Origin: Ramlibacter agri
GTDB taxonomy: Bacteria; Pseudomonadota; Gammaproteobacteria; Burkholderiales; Burkholderiaceae_C
NCBI RefSeq assembly: GCF_012927085.1
Contig: NZ_JABBFX010000004.1
Location: 62,001-126,000 of the forward strand
Direction of reading: 5' to 3'
DNA: 64,000 nt
Below are positions 39,901 through 54,900 of this stretch, piece after piece. The stretch's first letter is position 1. Every line of letters begins with the position of its first letter. The notes beneath the pieces were generated by a model that saw only the letters and a program-made list of their open reading frames with translations, did no database searches and had not been told where the DNA came from. The translations under genes were made by a program, and so were the position numbers.

Positions 39901-42900
39901 AACATCCAGGTTCCCGTGACCACGCAGCAGACGGTGACGCTGTGGAAGTCGCAGCCGGTGACGCAGACGAAGGTGGTCTACACCACCGAGCGCGTGTATG
40001 AGGACGGCGCGGCGCAGCCGACCGGCGCCTTCGCCGGTGATTCCATCAGCGCCGGCGGCGGCCTGAACATCCAGGGCGCGAACGTCACCATCAGCGCCAA
40101 CCTGGCCCAGACCGGCGCCCAGAGCGCCATGCAGGTCGCCGCGGGCGGCAGCCTGACGGTGCAGGGCGTGACGCCTGCCGGCACGAGCAACGCGATTCCC
40201 GCGACGGCCCAGCTCCAGTCGGCCGGCGGCATCCAGCTGACGGCGGGCGGCGCGCTGACCGTCGCCAGTTCGGGCGAGCTCACCGGCGGCTCCGACGTGC
40301 TGCTGCAGGCGACCGGCGATGCCGACGTCTCCGGCGCGGTCACGGCTCCGGGCACGGTCAGCGTGAGCTCCAGCGCCAACGTGGAGCTCGGTTCCGCCAT
40401 CACGGCCGGCACCATCACGGTGAATGCGGCGCAGGACATCACGGGCAACATCGGCGCTGCGCTCACCGGCAACGTCACGCTGACGGCCCAGGCCGGCGAC
40501 ATCGCGCTGACCGATTCTTCCGTCACGAGCACCGGCACCGTCACGCTGACGGCCGGCGGCAGCGTGGACGCCACGGTCTCGCCGTTCACGCGGGTGGCCG
40601 GCTCGTCCTACGCCGGGTCGGTGATCGATGCGGGCAGCCTCTACGTCCGGGCGGGCACCGGTATCGAAGCCGACATGCAGGTGTCGCACGTCAATGCCGA
40701 GACGAGCGGGACGGGCGACATCACGCTGCGCAACGCGGGCGACCTGGTGCTGGACCACGTCTCCACGCACAACGGCGCGGTGGACGTGACGGCGCTCGGC
40801 AACCTCGCCGCGACCGACGTGCAGACGCATGGCAGCGGCAACTCGAACACCATCACGCTGAGCGCGCTGGACAGCGTGGCTGGGGTGGCCGGCAACCTGA
40901 CGGTCCAATCGGTGGTCTCGGGCGGCGACATCGACCTGCTGGCCCACGGCTCGCTGACGCAGGCGAGCGGCAGCACGCTCAAGGGCGACCACCTGTCCGT
41001 CGTCGCCGACGGTCCGCTCAACCTCACGCCGCTGGTGAATGCGATCAGCGCGCAGACGACCTCCGCTGGCGACATCACCATCACCCAGAGCGATACGCGC
41101 CAGTTGGTCCTGGCCGACGTCGAAAGCTATGACGGCTCGATCAGCGTCACGGGCGGCGGCAACGTGGTGGCGCAGTACGTCGTCTCCACCGTCAACCGGG
41201 ATGCGAACGACATCACCATCACGGCCGCCGGCAACCTGCAGGTCGGCTATGTCTCCGCGGGGGTCTATGCGGCCAATGCCGCCGAGGCGGCGCAACTGCT
41301 GGCGGGAACCGGCGCGACCGGGCTGAACTCGCAGGGCGACATCACCCTGACCGCCACCGGCGGGACGATAGGCAAGTCCGGCCTCGTGGCGGCAAGCGCT
41401 GTGAACCTCGTCGCCGACGAACTCATCCTGCGCGCCAGCGGCAGCATCACCACGCTGAACACGGCGATGAACACGCTGGTGGAAGCGACCAGCACCACCG
41501 GCTCGATCGACCTCGTCGACGTGGACGGGGCTTCGGAGCTCACGCCCGGCCTGGTCGTGCTGCTCGCACGCAGCCTGTCCAGCAGCGGCACGGTGCACGT
41601 GAACATCACGGCCGGCGGCGACCTCTCCGTCGGCCGCCTCCTGACCGACAGCCACGGGACGGTTCTTTCGACGACACCGGGAACCGTGAGCGCCCCGGGC
41701 GCGGGCTCCTCGATCAGCCTCACTTCCGTCGACGGCAACACCTCCGTCCAGGCCGGCAGCACGCTGGCCGTGACGGGCGGCATCACGCTGGTGGCCGGCC
41801 AGGCCGTTCGGACGCCGTCCCTGCCCGCGGTCACCGACCGCATCGAGCTGCGCGCGGGCACGACCATCCAGATCGGGTCGGCCACCAGCCTGCCCAACCT
41901 GCAGGCGAAGACGGTCATCCTCGAGACCGGGCCGTCGCTGGTGATCGACGGGACGATCAACGCGAGCGACCTGGTGCAGCTGACCAGCGACGATGGCGAC
42001 GTGGTGATCCAGGGCGTCATCAAGGGCATCGGCTCCGGTAGCCTGGCGAACCTGCAGGTGAACGCGCTCGGCACGGGCGTCATCACCTCGTTCATCATCG
42101 ACGCCACCACCGGCATGCTGATCTACCAGGACGCGAACGGCGTCCAGTACGCCGCCGACCTGGCCGGCAACAAGGCGTACGCCTGGCAGGACGCGACGAC
42201 GAAGCGCTTCGCCTTCACCGCCTTCAACTCGCTCACGGGCAAGGTCGAGACCTTCTGGGACTCGGTCGGCAGCAACACCGATCCGACCCAGGGCAACCTC
42301 TACTACGCCGACAACAGCACCGCGGTGGCAGCCGCCGACCGCGCCAGCATCGGCTTGCTGACGCCCCAGTACACGCTGCTGGCACTGTCCCTCAGCGCGC
42401 TGGGCCTGACCCCCGTGACGACGCAAGCGCAGGCCGGCAACGTGTACTACCGCGGCGACTCGACGACGGCAAACGTCAGCGCGACCAACATGACGCTGAC
42501 CGCGGCGGGCGGCGTGGTGCGGCAGGACAGCGGCCGGCGCCTGGACGTGGCGGGGACGCTGACCGTGCGGGCCGTCACCGGCATCGACCTGATCACCTCC
42601 GCCAGCAACGTCGACCTGCGCACGACCGGCGCCGGCGACATCGTGCTGAACGAGCTCAATGGCGTCACGCTGAACAGCGTGACGGCCGTCAACGGCGCGA
42701 TCGACATCACGGCCGGCGGCACCATCAACGTCACGCGCGCCGAGTCGTCCACCGACGCCACGGGCAACGACATCAACGTGACCGCCACCAGCGGCGACGT
42801 CAACATCAACGCGATGGCGGCCGGCATCCTGCACGGCAAGATCATCGTGACGTCCAAGCTCGGCGACATCAAGGAAACGCAGCCGGCGGACACCGACGTC

Positions 42901-45900
42901 GACGTCGCGGCCGGCACCGTGGGCCTGTACGCCAAGGGCAAGGCCTACGTATCCGGCGTGACCTCGCCGGCGTCGGTCTACGACCTCGAACTCAGCACCA
43001 CGAACGCGATCCTGACCGACCTGGTGGTCAACGTGGTCGGCGACTACTACCTCGACCAAGACGTGCGCGGCATTGTCGACGTCACCGCGACCGGCAACAT
43101 CTACGTCATCCACGTCACCTCGGGCGGCAACTCCATCAAGCTGCATGCCGGCGGCAACGTCGCCGTCAGCGACCTCGAAGGCGCGGGCGGCAACGTGCAG
43201 ATCACGGCGGGCGGCTCGATCTACGAGGGCGACAGCAACCACAGCGACATCGACCTCTTCGCGCAGACGCTCACCTTGAACGCCGGCGGCAACATCGGCG
43301 CCGGTGCGCTGCAGGTCTCGCCCGATCTCGACATCGCCGTCGGCACCCTCACGGCGACCGCGATCACCGGCGCCATCGGGCTGCACCAGGCGGGCTCGAT
43401 CACGGTGGCCGGCCTGAGCGCCGGCGGGGCGATCGAGCTGGTGGCGAACCAGGGGACGCTGGGTGTCGGCGCAATCAGCCTGAGCGGCAACGTGACCGGG
43501 GGCGGGGCGGTGACGCTGAACGCGAACACGACGCTGACGAGCGCCGCGGGCGTGGTGGTGACGGCCCCCAGCCTCGATGCCGAGGCCAAGACGGGCATCA
43601 CGCTGACCACGAACGTCAACACGCTGACGGCGAACGTGGCGCTGGCGGGCGGCATCGCCATCACGGAAACGGATGCCGCAAGCCACACCTTGACGCTCCA
43701 GCAGGTCAGCACCTACGACGGCGCTATCGCCATCAGCTCCGGCGGCACGCTCGCCGCAGTGGATGTCGAATCGGCCGGGGCTTCCGACAGCGACGACATC
43801 GCGCTGACGGCCAATGCGCTGCAGGTCGGGACGGTCGCCACGCACTCGCTCGGCGACGTGACGCTGACGGCGCGGACCGGCAGCGTGGGCATGCTGTCGC
43901 CGAGCGCCCTCGTCAGCGCGGACACGCTGAGCGTCAGCAGCGCCGGCGGCGTGAACCTCAACACTGCGGTGAATACGGCGAATGTCAGCGCGGCCGGGAC
44001 CGTGTCGCTCTCCGAACAGGACGCGATCGTGCTCGGCTCCGTGGGCAGCACCGGCGGCCCGGTCACGGTGTCCGCAGGGTCGATCGCCGTGGGCCTGGTG
44101 CAGGCCGGCGGCAGCAACAGCGTCGAACTGGATGCGACGGGCGACATCGCGATGCGCGCGAACAGCCTGTCCACGGACCGCGTGAAGGCGGCGACCCTCA
44201 TCGCGAATGCAGGCGGCGACCTCACGCTGACCACCAGCATCGGCGACCTGCACGCGACGGCCGGCGGCGACCTGGCGATCACCGAGCAGGACGCGCTGAC
44301 GCTGGATTCCGTCGTGGCGGGCGGCTCGGCCAGCGTGACGGCGGGCGGCAGCCTCGTCGCGCAACTGGTCACCGGCAGCGGCGTCGCGCTCACCAGTGGC
44401 GGCACGCTGTCCATCGGCAGCGTCAGCGCGGGCTCGACCGGCAGCGTGAATCTCAACGCGCCGAACGGCGGCGTTGTCCTGCTGGCGGGGACGGGAACTT
44501 CGATCACGGGCGACCTTCTCGACATCGAGGCGAGCGGCGCCGTGTCGCTCGCACGTACGGCGGTGAATCACGTCGTGGCGCACATCACCGGCGACTTCAC
44601 GCTGGCCCAGGCCGGCGCGGTGGCGCTGGACGACATTTCCACCGGGAACGGCAACGTGGTGGTCAGCGCGGGCGATCTCACGCTGACCAGCGTCGACGCC
44701 GGCAGCGGCAACGTGAGCCTCGCTTCGCAGGCCGGCATCAGCGGCGGCCAGCTGACGGCGCATGCGGTGACGTTGACCGCGGCGGCCGGCAGCATCGCGC
44801 TCAACGCCAGCGCGGACCAGGCGACGGCCCACGCGACGGGCAACGTGGCGATCGGCTCCGCCCAGGACATCACGTACACCAGCGTGGTGTCCGACGCCGG
44901 GACCGTCCAGGTCGGCGGCGCCGACATCACGTTGGGCCACCTGCAGGCGGCAGGGCGCGTGCGCGTGATTGCCAGCGGTACCATCGTTGACGGTTCGACC
45001 CTCGCGAGTCCGGCCATCGTCGGCACCGAGGCCATGCTGAGCGGTTCGCGCGGCATCGGCACCCAGGCCAATCCGCTGAGCCTGCAGGTGGGCGCCATCG
45101 CGGCGACTTCCGACAGCGGATCGCTGTGGCTCGAGAACCATGGCTCGCTGCTGGTGACCACGCTCACCCCGGCCGGCGGCGGCACGGCGATGGAGGGCGT
45201 CACGGCGCAGGGCAGCGTGAACCTCACGACCGACGGCAACCTGACGGTGGCAAGCGCCCCGCCGCCGGTGGCGCAGGATCCGAACGCCATCCCGAATCCG
45301 GACGCTATTCCCAATCCGCTGGACGGCCTGATGGTGGCCAGCGTGACGGGCGGCGTCGTGCTGGCGGCCGGCGGCAACGTGACGGTGCAAGCCGGCGCGC
45401 CGGTGCAGGCGGCGACCAGCATCTCGATCTCCGACGGCAGCGTCGCGGGCGGCACGATCACCATCGACGGCTCGTTGACCGCGCCCGTGGTGACGCTTGC
45501 GGGCGGCAATTTCGCCGACACCATCCTGGTCGACGACCTCACACAGGTGCATGCTGCCTCGCTGGTGCTTTCCGGTGGCGGCGGAACTGACAGCGCGGTG
45601 GTGGACGACCACCTGGCGCCGGCGGCCGTGAACGCCACCCTGAGCGCCACGACCGTGCAGGGGCTGGGCAATGGCGCCATCAGCTATTCCGGCCTGGAGA
45701 ACCTGCGCTTCGAACTGGGCAGCGGCAACGACAGCTTCACGGTGACGGGCACCTCGGCCGCGACCATCATCGACGGCAACGGCGGCAACGAGACCTTCAC
45801 CGTGCAGGCGATCGGCGCTGCGCTGACGCTGAACGGCGGCGCGGGCGCGGACACCTTCAACGTGGGAAGCGCGGCGCCGGCGACGGTGAACGGGATCGCG

Positions 45901-48900
45901 GCGGCGCTGGCGATCAACGGCGGAGGCGGCGGCGACACGCTGAACGTGGACGACAGCGGCGACACGCTTGCCGACGTGGGCTCGCTCGCGGGCGTGCTGA
46001 CGGGCACCACGCTGACCAGCCTGGGCATGACGGGCGGCGGCATCAGCTACAGCGCCTTGCAGGCGCTGAACATCAGCCTCGGTTCCGGCGCCGACACCTT
46101 CAGCATCACCGACACCGGCGCGGTCACCACGCTCAATACCGGCGCGGGTGCCGACACGGTGAACGTGCTGCACACTTCCAACGCCACGACGGTCAACACC
46201 GGCGCCGGGCTGAACGTGGTCAACGTGCAGACGATCGACGCGGCGCTGACGATCAATGGCGGCAACGACGGCACTACCGTCAACGTGGGGAGTGCGGCGC
46301 CGGCGACGGTGAACGGCATCCAGGCCCTGCTGACGGTCAATGGCGGGCTCGGTGCCGACACGCTGAACGTGGACGACAGCGGCGACACGATCCCCGACAC
46401 GGGCTCGCTGGCCGGCGTCCTGACGGGCAGTGCGCTGACCGGCCTGGGCATGACCGGTGGCGGCATCGCTTACGGTGCCCTGGAGAACCTGAACATCAGC
46501 CTGGGCTCGGGTGGCGATACCTTCACCATCAGCGACACCGGCGCGGTCACCACGCTGAACACCGGTGCGGGCGCGGACACGGTGAACGTGCTGCACACCT
46601 CGAACGCGGCGACGGTCAACACCGGCGCCGGCGCGAACACGGTCAACGTGCAGGCGATCGGCGCGGCGCTGGCGATCAACGGCGGCAACGACGGCAACAC
46701 CATCAACGTGGCCAGCAGCGCGCCGGCGACGGTGAACGGCATCCAGGCGCTGCTGGCGGTCATGGGCGGGCTCGGCGTCGACACGCTGAACGTGGACGAC
46801 AGCGGCGACACGCTTGCCGATGCGGGCCCGTTCGCGGGCGTGCTGACGGGCACCACGTTGACCGGCCTGGGCATGGCGGGCGGCGGCATCGCCTACGGCG
46901 CGCTGGAGAAGCTGAACATCAGCCTGGGCTCCGGCGGCGATACCTTCACTATCAACGACACCGGCGCGGTCACCACGCTCAATACCGGCTCGGGCGCCGA
47001 CACGGTGAACGTGCTGCACACTTCCAACGTCACCACGGTCAACGCCGGGGCCGGCGGGAACACGGTCAATGTGCAGGCGATCGGCGCGGCGCTGACGATC
47101 AATGGCGGCAACGACGGCAATATCGTCAACGTGGGGAGCGCCGCGCCGGCGACGGTGAACGGCATCCAGGCCCTGCTGACGGTCAATGGCGGTCTCGGCG
47201 CCGACACGCTGAACGTGGATGACAGCGGCGACACGATCCCCGACACGGGCTCGCTGGCCGGCGTCCTGACGGGCAGTGCGCTGACCGGCCTGGGCATGAC
47301 CGGTGGCGGCATCGCTTACGGTGCCCTGGAGAACCTGAACATCAGCCTCGGCTCGGGTGGCGATACCTTCACCATCGTCGACACCGGTGCGGCGACCACG
47401 CTGAACACCGGTGCGGGCGCGGACACGGTGAACGTGCTGCATACGTCCCACGCCACGACGGTGAACACCGGGTCGGGCGCGGACACCGTGAACGTGCAGA
47501 CGATCGCAGCCGTCCTGGCGGTCAACACCGGCACCGAGGGGGACACGATCAATGTCGGCAGCCTGGCGCCGCTGGCGGGCGGAACGGTCAACGGCATCGC
47601 CGCGGCGCTGTCGATCGACGGCGGTGGCGGCGGCGACACGCTGAACGTCGACGACACCGGCGATGGCAGCGCGAACACCGGCACGCTGACGGCCAGCACG
47701 CTAACGGGCCTGGGCATGACCGGGGGTGGCATCACCTACGGCGGCCTGCAGGCGCTGAACATCAGCCTCGGGACGGGCGGCGACACCTTCGGGATCGCCG
47801 ACACGGCCGTGGTGACCACGCTGAACACCGGCGCCGGCGCTGACACGGTGAACGTGCTGCACACCTCCAGCGTCACGACGGTCAATACCGGCGCGGGCGC
47901 GGACACGGTGAACGTGCAGGCGGTCGCCGGCGCGCTGACGATCAACACCGGTAGCGAGATCGATACGGTCAATGTCGGCAGCCTGGCGCCGGCCACGGGC
48001 GGCACCGTCAACGGCATCGCGGCGGTGCTGACGATCAACGGCGGCGGCGACGGCGACACGCTGAACGTCGACGACACGGGCGATGGCACGGCCAACACGG
48101 GCACGCTGACGGCCAGCACGCTGACCGGCCTGGGCATGACCAGTGGCGGCATCGGCTACAGCGGTCTCCAGGCGCTGAACGTCAACCTCGGCAACGGTGG
48201 GAACACCTTCAACATCACCGACACCGGCGCGACCACCACACTGAACACCGGCACGGCCATCGGCACCGGTGCCGACACGGTGAACGTGGCGCACACGTCC
48301 AACGTCACGACGGTGAACACCGGCGGCGGCGCGGACACGGTCAGCGTGCAGACCATCAGTGCCGCGCTGACGGTGAATACCGGCACCGGCGCCGACACCA
48401 TCAACGTCGGCAGCCTGGCGCCGGCCACGGGCGGCACCGTCAACGGCATCGCGGCGGTACTGACTATCAACGGCGGCGGCGACGGCGATACCTTGAACGT
48501 CGACGACACCGGCGATGGCGCGGCCAACACGGGCACCTTGACGGCTACGACCTTGACCGGCCTGGGCATGACTGGCGGCGGCATCACCTACAGTGGCCTC
48601 CAGGCGCTGAACGTCAATCTCGGCAATGGTGGGAACACGTTCAACATCACCGACACCGGCGCGACGACAACGCTGAATACCGGAACGTCCATCGGCACCG
48701 GTGCCGACACGGTGAACGTGGCGCACACGTCCAACATCACGACGGTGAACACCGGCGGCGGTGGGGACACGGTCAACGTACAGACGATCGGCGCGGCGCT
48801 GACGGTCAACACCGGTAGCGGGGCCGACTTCATCAACGTCGGCAGCCTGGAGCCGGCCATTGGCGGAACGGTCAACGGTATCGCAGCGGCGCTGGCGATC

Positions 48901-51900
48901 AATGGCGGCGGCGACGGCGACACGCTGAACGTCGACGACACCGGAGATGGCTCGCCCAACACGGGAACCTTGACCGCCACGACCTTGACGGGCCTGGGCA
49001 TGACCGGTGGTGGCATCACCTACAGCGGTCTGCAGGCGCTGAACGTCAACCTCGGCAACGGTGGGAACACCTTCAACATCACCGACACCGGCGCGATCAC
49101 CACGCTGAACACCGGCACGGCCATCGGCACCGGTGCCGACACGGTGAACGTGGCGCACACGTCGAACACCACGACGGTGAACACCAGCGGCGGTGTGGAT
49201 ACGGTCAACGTGCAGACCATCGGTGCCGCGCTGACGGTGAATACCGGCACCGGCGCCGACACCATCAACGTCGGCAGCCTGGCGCCGGCTACGGGGGGTA
49301 CCGTCAACGGGATCGCGGCGGCGCTGTCGGTCAATGGCGGCGGCGATGGCGACACGCTGAACGTCGACGACACTGCCGACGGCACGGTCAACATGGGCAC
49401 GCTGACGGCCAGCACCCTGACCGGCCTGGGTATGACGGGCGGCGGAATCACCTACGGTGGCCTGCAGACGTTGAACGTCAACCTCGGCACCGGCGGCGAC
49501 AGCTTCTACGTGCATTCCACGCAGGACGGCTCCACGAACCTGGCGACCGGCAGTGGCGACGACACCGTGCTGGTCTCCTCGCTTGCACACTCGCTGGACG
49601 GGGTGCGCGGCACGCTGGCCATCGACGCCGGTGGCGGCTCCAACACGCTGCAGGTCGACGATTCCGGCGCCACGGTCGCCGACAGCAACGTGGTGATCAC
49701 GTCTTCGACCATCCAGGGCCTGGCCCCCGGACTGATCCAGTACGGCGCGACCGGCGGCAGCTTCGCCGGCGGCATCACCATCTCCGGCGGTGCGGGCGGC
49801 AACACCTTCACGGTGGCGTCGACCAACCACACCGACGGCGTGCTCACGGCTACCGTGCTGGATGCGGGGCAGGGCGCGGACCACGTGACGGTGACAGCCG
49901 CGGCGCCGGAGTTCCTCGTCATCGACGCCCAGGGCGGCGACGACCAGGTCGACGCCTCTGCGGCTACCACGCGGCTCGTGGTGTTCGGTGGCGCCGGCAA
50001 CGACAGCCTGACCGGCGGCTCGGCCGGCGACATCCTGTTCGGCGACGGCGGCCGCGTGCGCTTCGCCGGCGCGGCCAACACCGTGTTGAGCGACGTGCCG
50101 GGCGAGATGGCGGTTGCCAATCCGGCGCTGGGCGACACGGTGCTCAGCATCGAGACCGTGGCCATCCCGGGCGAAGGCGCGGACGAACTGCATGGCCTGG
50201 ACGGCAACGACGTCCTGGCCGGCGGCGGTGGCGGCGACACGATCACCGGCGATGGCGGCAACGACCTGGTCCTCGGCGACCACGGCTGGCTCGACTACGT
50301 GGGCGGTGACCTGCGCAGCTTGACCAGCACCTTGCCTGGCACGGGTGGCGACGACCACCTGTGGGGCGGCGACGGCAACGACATCGTGATCGGCGGCGCC
50401 GGCAACGACGAAATCCACGGCGGCGCAGGCAACGACCTGCTGGTCGGCGACGAGGATCCGGTCCAGTTCCTGAACGGCGCCTTCATCCAGGTGCTGAGCA
50501 GCAACACCGGCACCGGCGGCGTCGACACGATCACGGGTGATGACGGCGACGACACGATCATCGGCGGCGCCGGCGGCGACCTCCTGTCCGGCGGCGCCGG
50601 CAACGACCTGATCGTCGGCGACAGCGTGCAGATCGACTACGTTGCGGGCATCGTGTCGGTGGTGCAGAGCATCGATGCGGCCACGGGCGGCGACGACCAG
50701 ATCAGCGGCGGCGACGGCAACGACGTGATCATCGGCGGCGCGGGCAACGACATCGTGCATGGCGACGCCGGGGCCGACCTGGTGTTCGGCGACAACGCGA
50801 TGCTGAACTACGATGCCACCGGCGACCTCGTCGCCGCGAAATCCAGCGCGAGCGGCGTGGGCGGGATCGACACCATCGACGGCGACGACGGCGACGACAT
50901 CCTCGTTGGCGGCGCTGGCGGCGACACGCTGCACGGTGATGCCGGCAACGACTTGATCTTCGGCGACGAAGCGACGATCAGCCTGGTGCATGGCGTGCTG
51001 CAGACCGCGTCCAGCCTGAATACCTCCACTGGCGGCGACGACACGATCACGGGTGACGATGGCATCGACACGGTGGTCGGCGGCTTCGGCGGTGATGGCA
51101 TCAGCGGTGGCACTGGAAATGACTACCTCGTCGGCGACAACGCAGACCTGGTCTACAACAGTGGCGACCTGATCACGATCACCAGCAGCGCGTCCGGCGT
51201 CGGTGGCATCGACACCATCCACGGTGACGATGGCAACGACATCCTGGTCGGCGGCGCCGGCGGCGACTTCCTGCACGGCGATGCGGGTAACGACCTGATC
51301 TTCGGTGACGAAGCGACGGTGAGTTTGATCCAGGGCGTCCTGCAGTCGGCTTCCAGCCTGAACACGTCCATCGGTGGCGATGACTCGATCACCGGCGATG
51401 ACGGCAACGACACGGTGGTCGGCGGCTTCGGCAACGATGGAATCAGCGGCGGCATCGGAAATGACTACCTCGTCGGCGACAACGCAGACCTGGTCTACGT
51501 CAGTGGCGACCTGATCACGATCACCAGCAGCGCCAGCGGCGTCGGTGGCATCGACACCATCCACGGTGATGATGGCAACGACATCCTGGTGGGTGGCGCC
51601 GGCGGCGACACGCTGCATGGCGATGCTGGCGATGACCTCATCTTCGGCGACGAGGCGACGGTCAGCCTGGTGCAAGGAGTCCTGCAGACCGCGTCCAGCA
51701 TCAACACCGGCATCGGCGGAGACGACACGATCACCGGCGACGATGGCATCGACACGGTGGTCGGCGGCTTCGGCAACGATGGAATCAGCGGCGGCATCGG
51801 AAATGACTACCTCGTCGGCGACAACGCAGACCTGGTCTACAACAGTGGCGACCTGATCACGATCACCAGCAGCGCGAGCGGCGTCGGTGGCGTCGACACC

Positions 51901-54900
51901 ATCAGCGGTGGCGATGACAACGACATCCTGATCGGCGGCGCGGGCGGCGACACGCTGCACGGCGATGCGGGTAACGACCTGATCTTCGGCGACGAAGCGA
52001 CGGTGAGCCTGATCCAGGGTGTCCTGCAGTCGGCTTCGAGCCTGAATACCTCCACCGGCGGCGACGACACGATCACCGGCGATGGCGGCAACGACACAGT
52101 GATCGGTGGCTTCGGCAACGACGGCATCAGTGGCGGCACCGGCAACGATTACCTGATTGGCGACAACGCGAACCTGGTCTACAACAACGGCGACCTTGTC
52201 ACGATCACAAGTAGCGCGTCCGGCGTCGGCGGCGTCGACACGATCCATGGCGATGACGGGAACGACATCCTGGTCGGCGGCGCTGGAGGCGACACGCTGC
52301 ACGGCGATGCGGGTAACGACCTGATCTTCGGCGACGAGGCGACGGTGAGCCTGGTGCAGGGCGTCTTGCAGACCGCCTCCAGCATCAACACCGCCACTGG
52401 CGGCGGCGACACGATCACCGGCGATGGCGGCAACGACACGGCCATCGGCGGCTTCGGCGACGACGGCGTCAATGGCGGTGCTGGCAACGACTACCTGGTC
52501 GGCGACAACGCAGATCTCGTCTACAACAACGGCGACCTGATCACGATCACTATCAGCGCCAGCGGAATCGGCGGTGTCGATACGATCAGCGGTGGCGACG
52601 ACAACGACATCCTGATCGGCGGCGCGGGCGGCGACACGCTGCACGGTGATGCGGGTAACGACCTGATCTTCGGTGACGAAGCGACGGTGAGTTTGATCCA
52701 GGGCGTCCTGCAGTCGGCTTCCAGCCTGAACACCTCCGCCGGCGGCGACGACACGATCTCCGGCGACGATGGCAACGATACCGTGGTCGGCGGTTTCGGC
52801 AACGATGGCATCAGCGGTGGAACCGGCAACGATTACCTGGTCGGCGACAACGCGAATCTGGCCTACAACAACGGTGACCTCATCACGATCACCAGCAGTG
52901 CTAGCGGCGTCGGCGGCGTCGACACCATTCACGGTGACGATGGCAACGACATCCTGGTCGGTGGCGCTGGCGGCGACACGCTGCACGGTGATGCGGGCAA
53001 CGACCTCATATTCGGTGACGAGGCGACGGTCAGCCTGGTGCAAGGGGTCCTGCAGACCGCGTCCACCATCAACACCGGCATCGGCGGAGACGACACGATC
53101 ACCGGCGACGATGGCGTGGACACCGTCGTCGGCGGCTTCGGCAACGATGGAATCAGCGGCGGCACCGGAAATGACTACCTCGTCGGCGACAACGCAGACC
53201 TGGTCTACAACAGTGGCGACCTGATCACGATCACCAGCAGCGCGTCCGGCGTCGGTGGCATCGACACCATCCACGGTGACGATGGCAACGACATTCTGGT
53301 CGGCGGCGCCGGCGGCGACTTCCTGCATGGCGACGCTGGCAATGACCTCATCTTCGGCGACGAGGCGACGGTCAGCCTGGTGCAGGGCGTGCTGCAGTCG
53401 GCTTCCATCCTGAACACGTCCATCGGTGGTGACGACACGATCACCGGTGACGATGGCCTCGATACCGTGGTCGGCGGCTTCGGCGGCGACGGCATCAGCG
53501 GCGGCACCGGCAACGACTACCTGGTCGGCGACAACGCGAGCCTGGCCTACAACAACGGCGACCTGATCACGATCACCAGCAGTGCTGGCGGCGTCGGTGG
53601 CATCGACACCATCAGCGGTGGCGACGACAACGACATCCTGGTCGGTGGCGCGGGCGGCGACACGCTGCATGGCGACGCCGGCAACGACCTCATCTTCGGC
53701 GACGAAGCGACGGTGAGCCTGGTGCAGGGCGTGCTGCAGTCGGCGGCGAGCACCAACGAAGCTACGGGCGGCGCAGACATCATCACCGGCGACGCCGGCA
53801 ACGACGCCATCATCGCGGGCGCCATGAGCGACACCGTCAATGGCGGTGACGGCAACGACCTGATCCTCGGCGACAGCGGCCAACTCTCCTACATTGGCGG
53901 CGACCTGCGCACGGCCACTTCCACCGCCAGCGGCACTGGCGACGCCGACCAGCTGCACGGCGATGCCGGCGACGACATCGTCATCGGCGGCGCGGCCAGC
54001 GACACGATCACCGGCGACGCGGGCAATGACCTCCTGTTCGGCGACGAGGCGACGGTCAGCCTGCAAGGCGGACTGCGCGTCTCGGCGACGAGCATCAACA
54101 CCGGCACCGGCGGCATCGACACGATCAACGGCAACGATGGCAACGACATCCTGGTCGGTGGCGCACTGGGCGACACGCTGCACGGCGATGCCGGCGACGA
54201 TCTGATCTTCGGCGATAGCGCGAGCCTGAACTTCCTCGGAACCGGCTCGGTGGACGGCGTGCTCGACTCAGCCACCAGCATTACCGAAGCGGTGGGCGGC
54301 ACCGACACGATCACCGGCGACGCCGGCAACGACGTCATCGTCGCGGGGGCCTTCGGCGACATGGTCAACGGCGGCGACGGCAACGACCTGATCCTGGGCG
54401 ACAGCGGCCAGCTCTCGTACATCGGCGGCGACCTGCGCACGGCCACTTCCACCGCCAGCGGCACTGGCGACGCCGACCAGCTGCACGGCGATGCCGGCGA
54501 CGACATCGTCATCGGCGGCGCGGCCGGCGACACGATCACTGGCGACGCGGGCAATGACCTGCTGTTCGGCGACGAGGCGACGGTCAGCCTGCAAGGCGGG
54601 CTGCGCGTCTCGGCGGCGAGCATCAACACCGGCATCGGCGGCATCGACACGATCAACGGCAACGATGGCAACGACATCCTGGTCGGTGGCGCACTGGGCG
54701 ACACGCTGCACGGCGATGCCGGCGACGATGTGATCTACGGCGACAGCGCCAGCCTGTCCTTCGCCGGCGGCAGCCTCGTCCAGAGCCTCAGCGTGAGCGA
54801 AGCCACCGGCGGCGCCGACAGCATCACCGGCGACGACGGCAACGACGTCATCGCAGGTGGCGCGGGCAACGACGCCATCGACGGCGGCACCGGCAACGAC

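Noticed and set aside
28552..47451. An open minus-strand frame of 6,299 codons antisense to the giant gene
   Set aside because: It follows from strong GC bias and repetitive codons on the plus strand. Its translation is low-complexity Arg/His/Ala/Val/Asp text with no domain, and the plus frame has clear domains throughout.
47701..54183. Another long minus-strand frame (2,160 codons) opposite array C and the RTX repeats
   Set aside because: Its repeats mirror exactly the plus-strand repeats; there are no family motifs and no start signal of its own.
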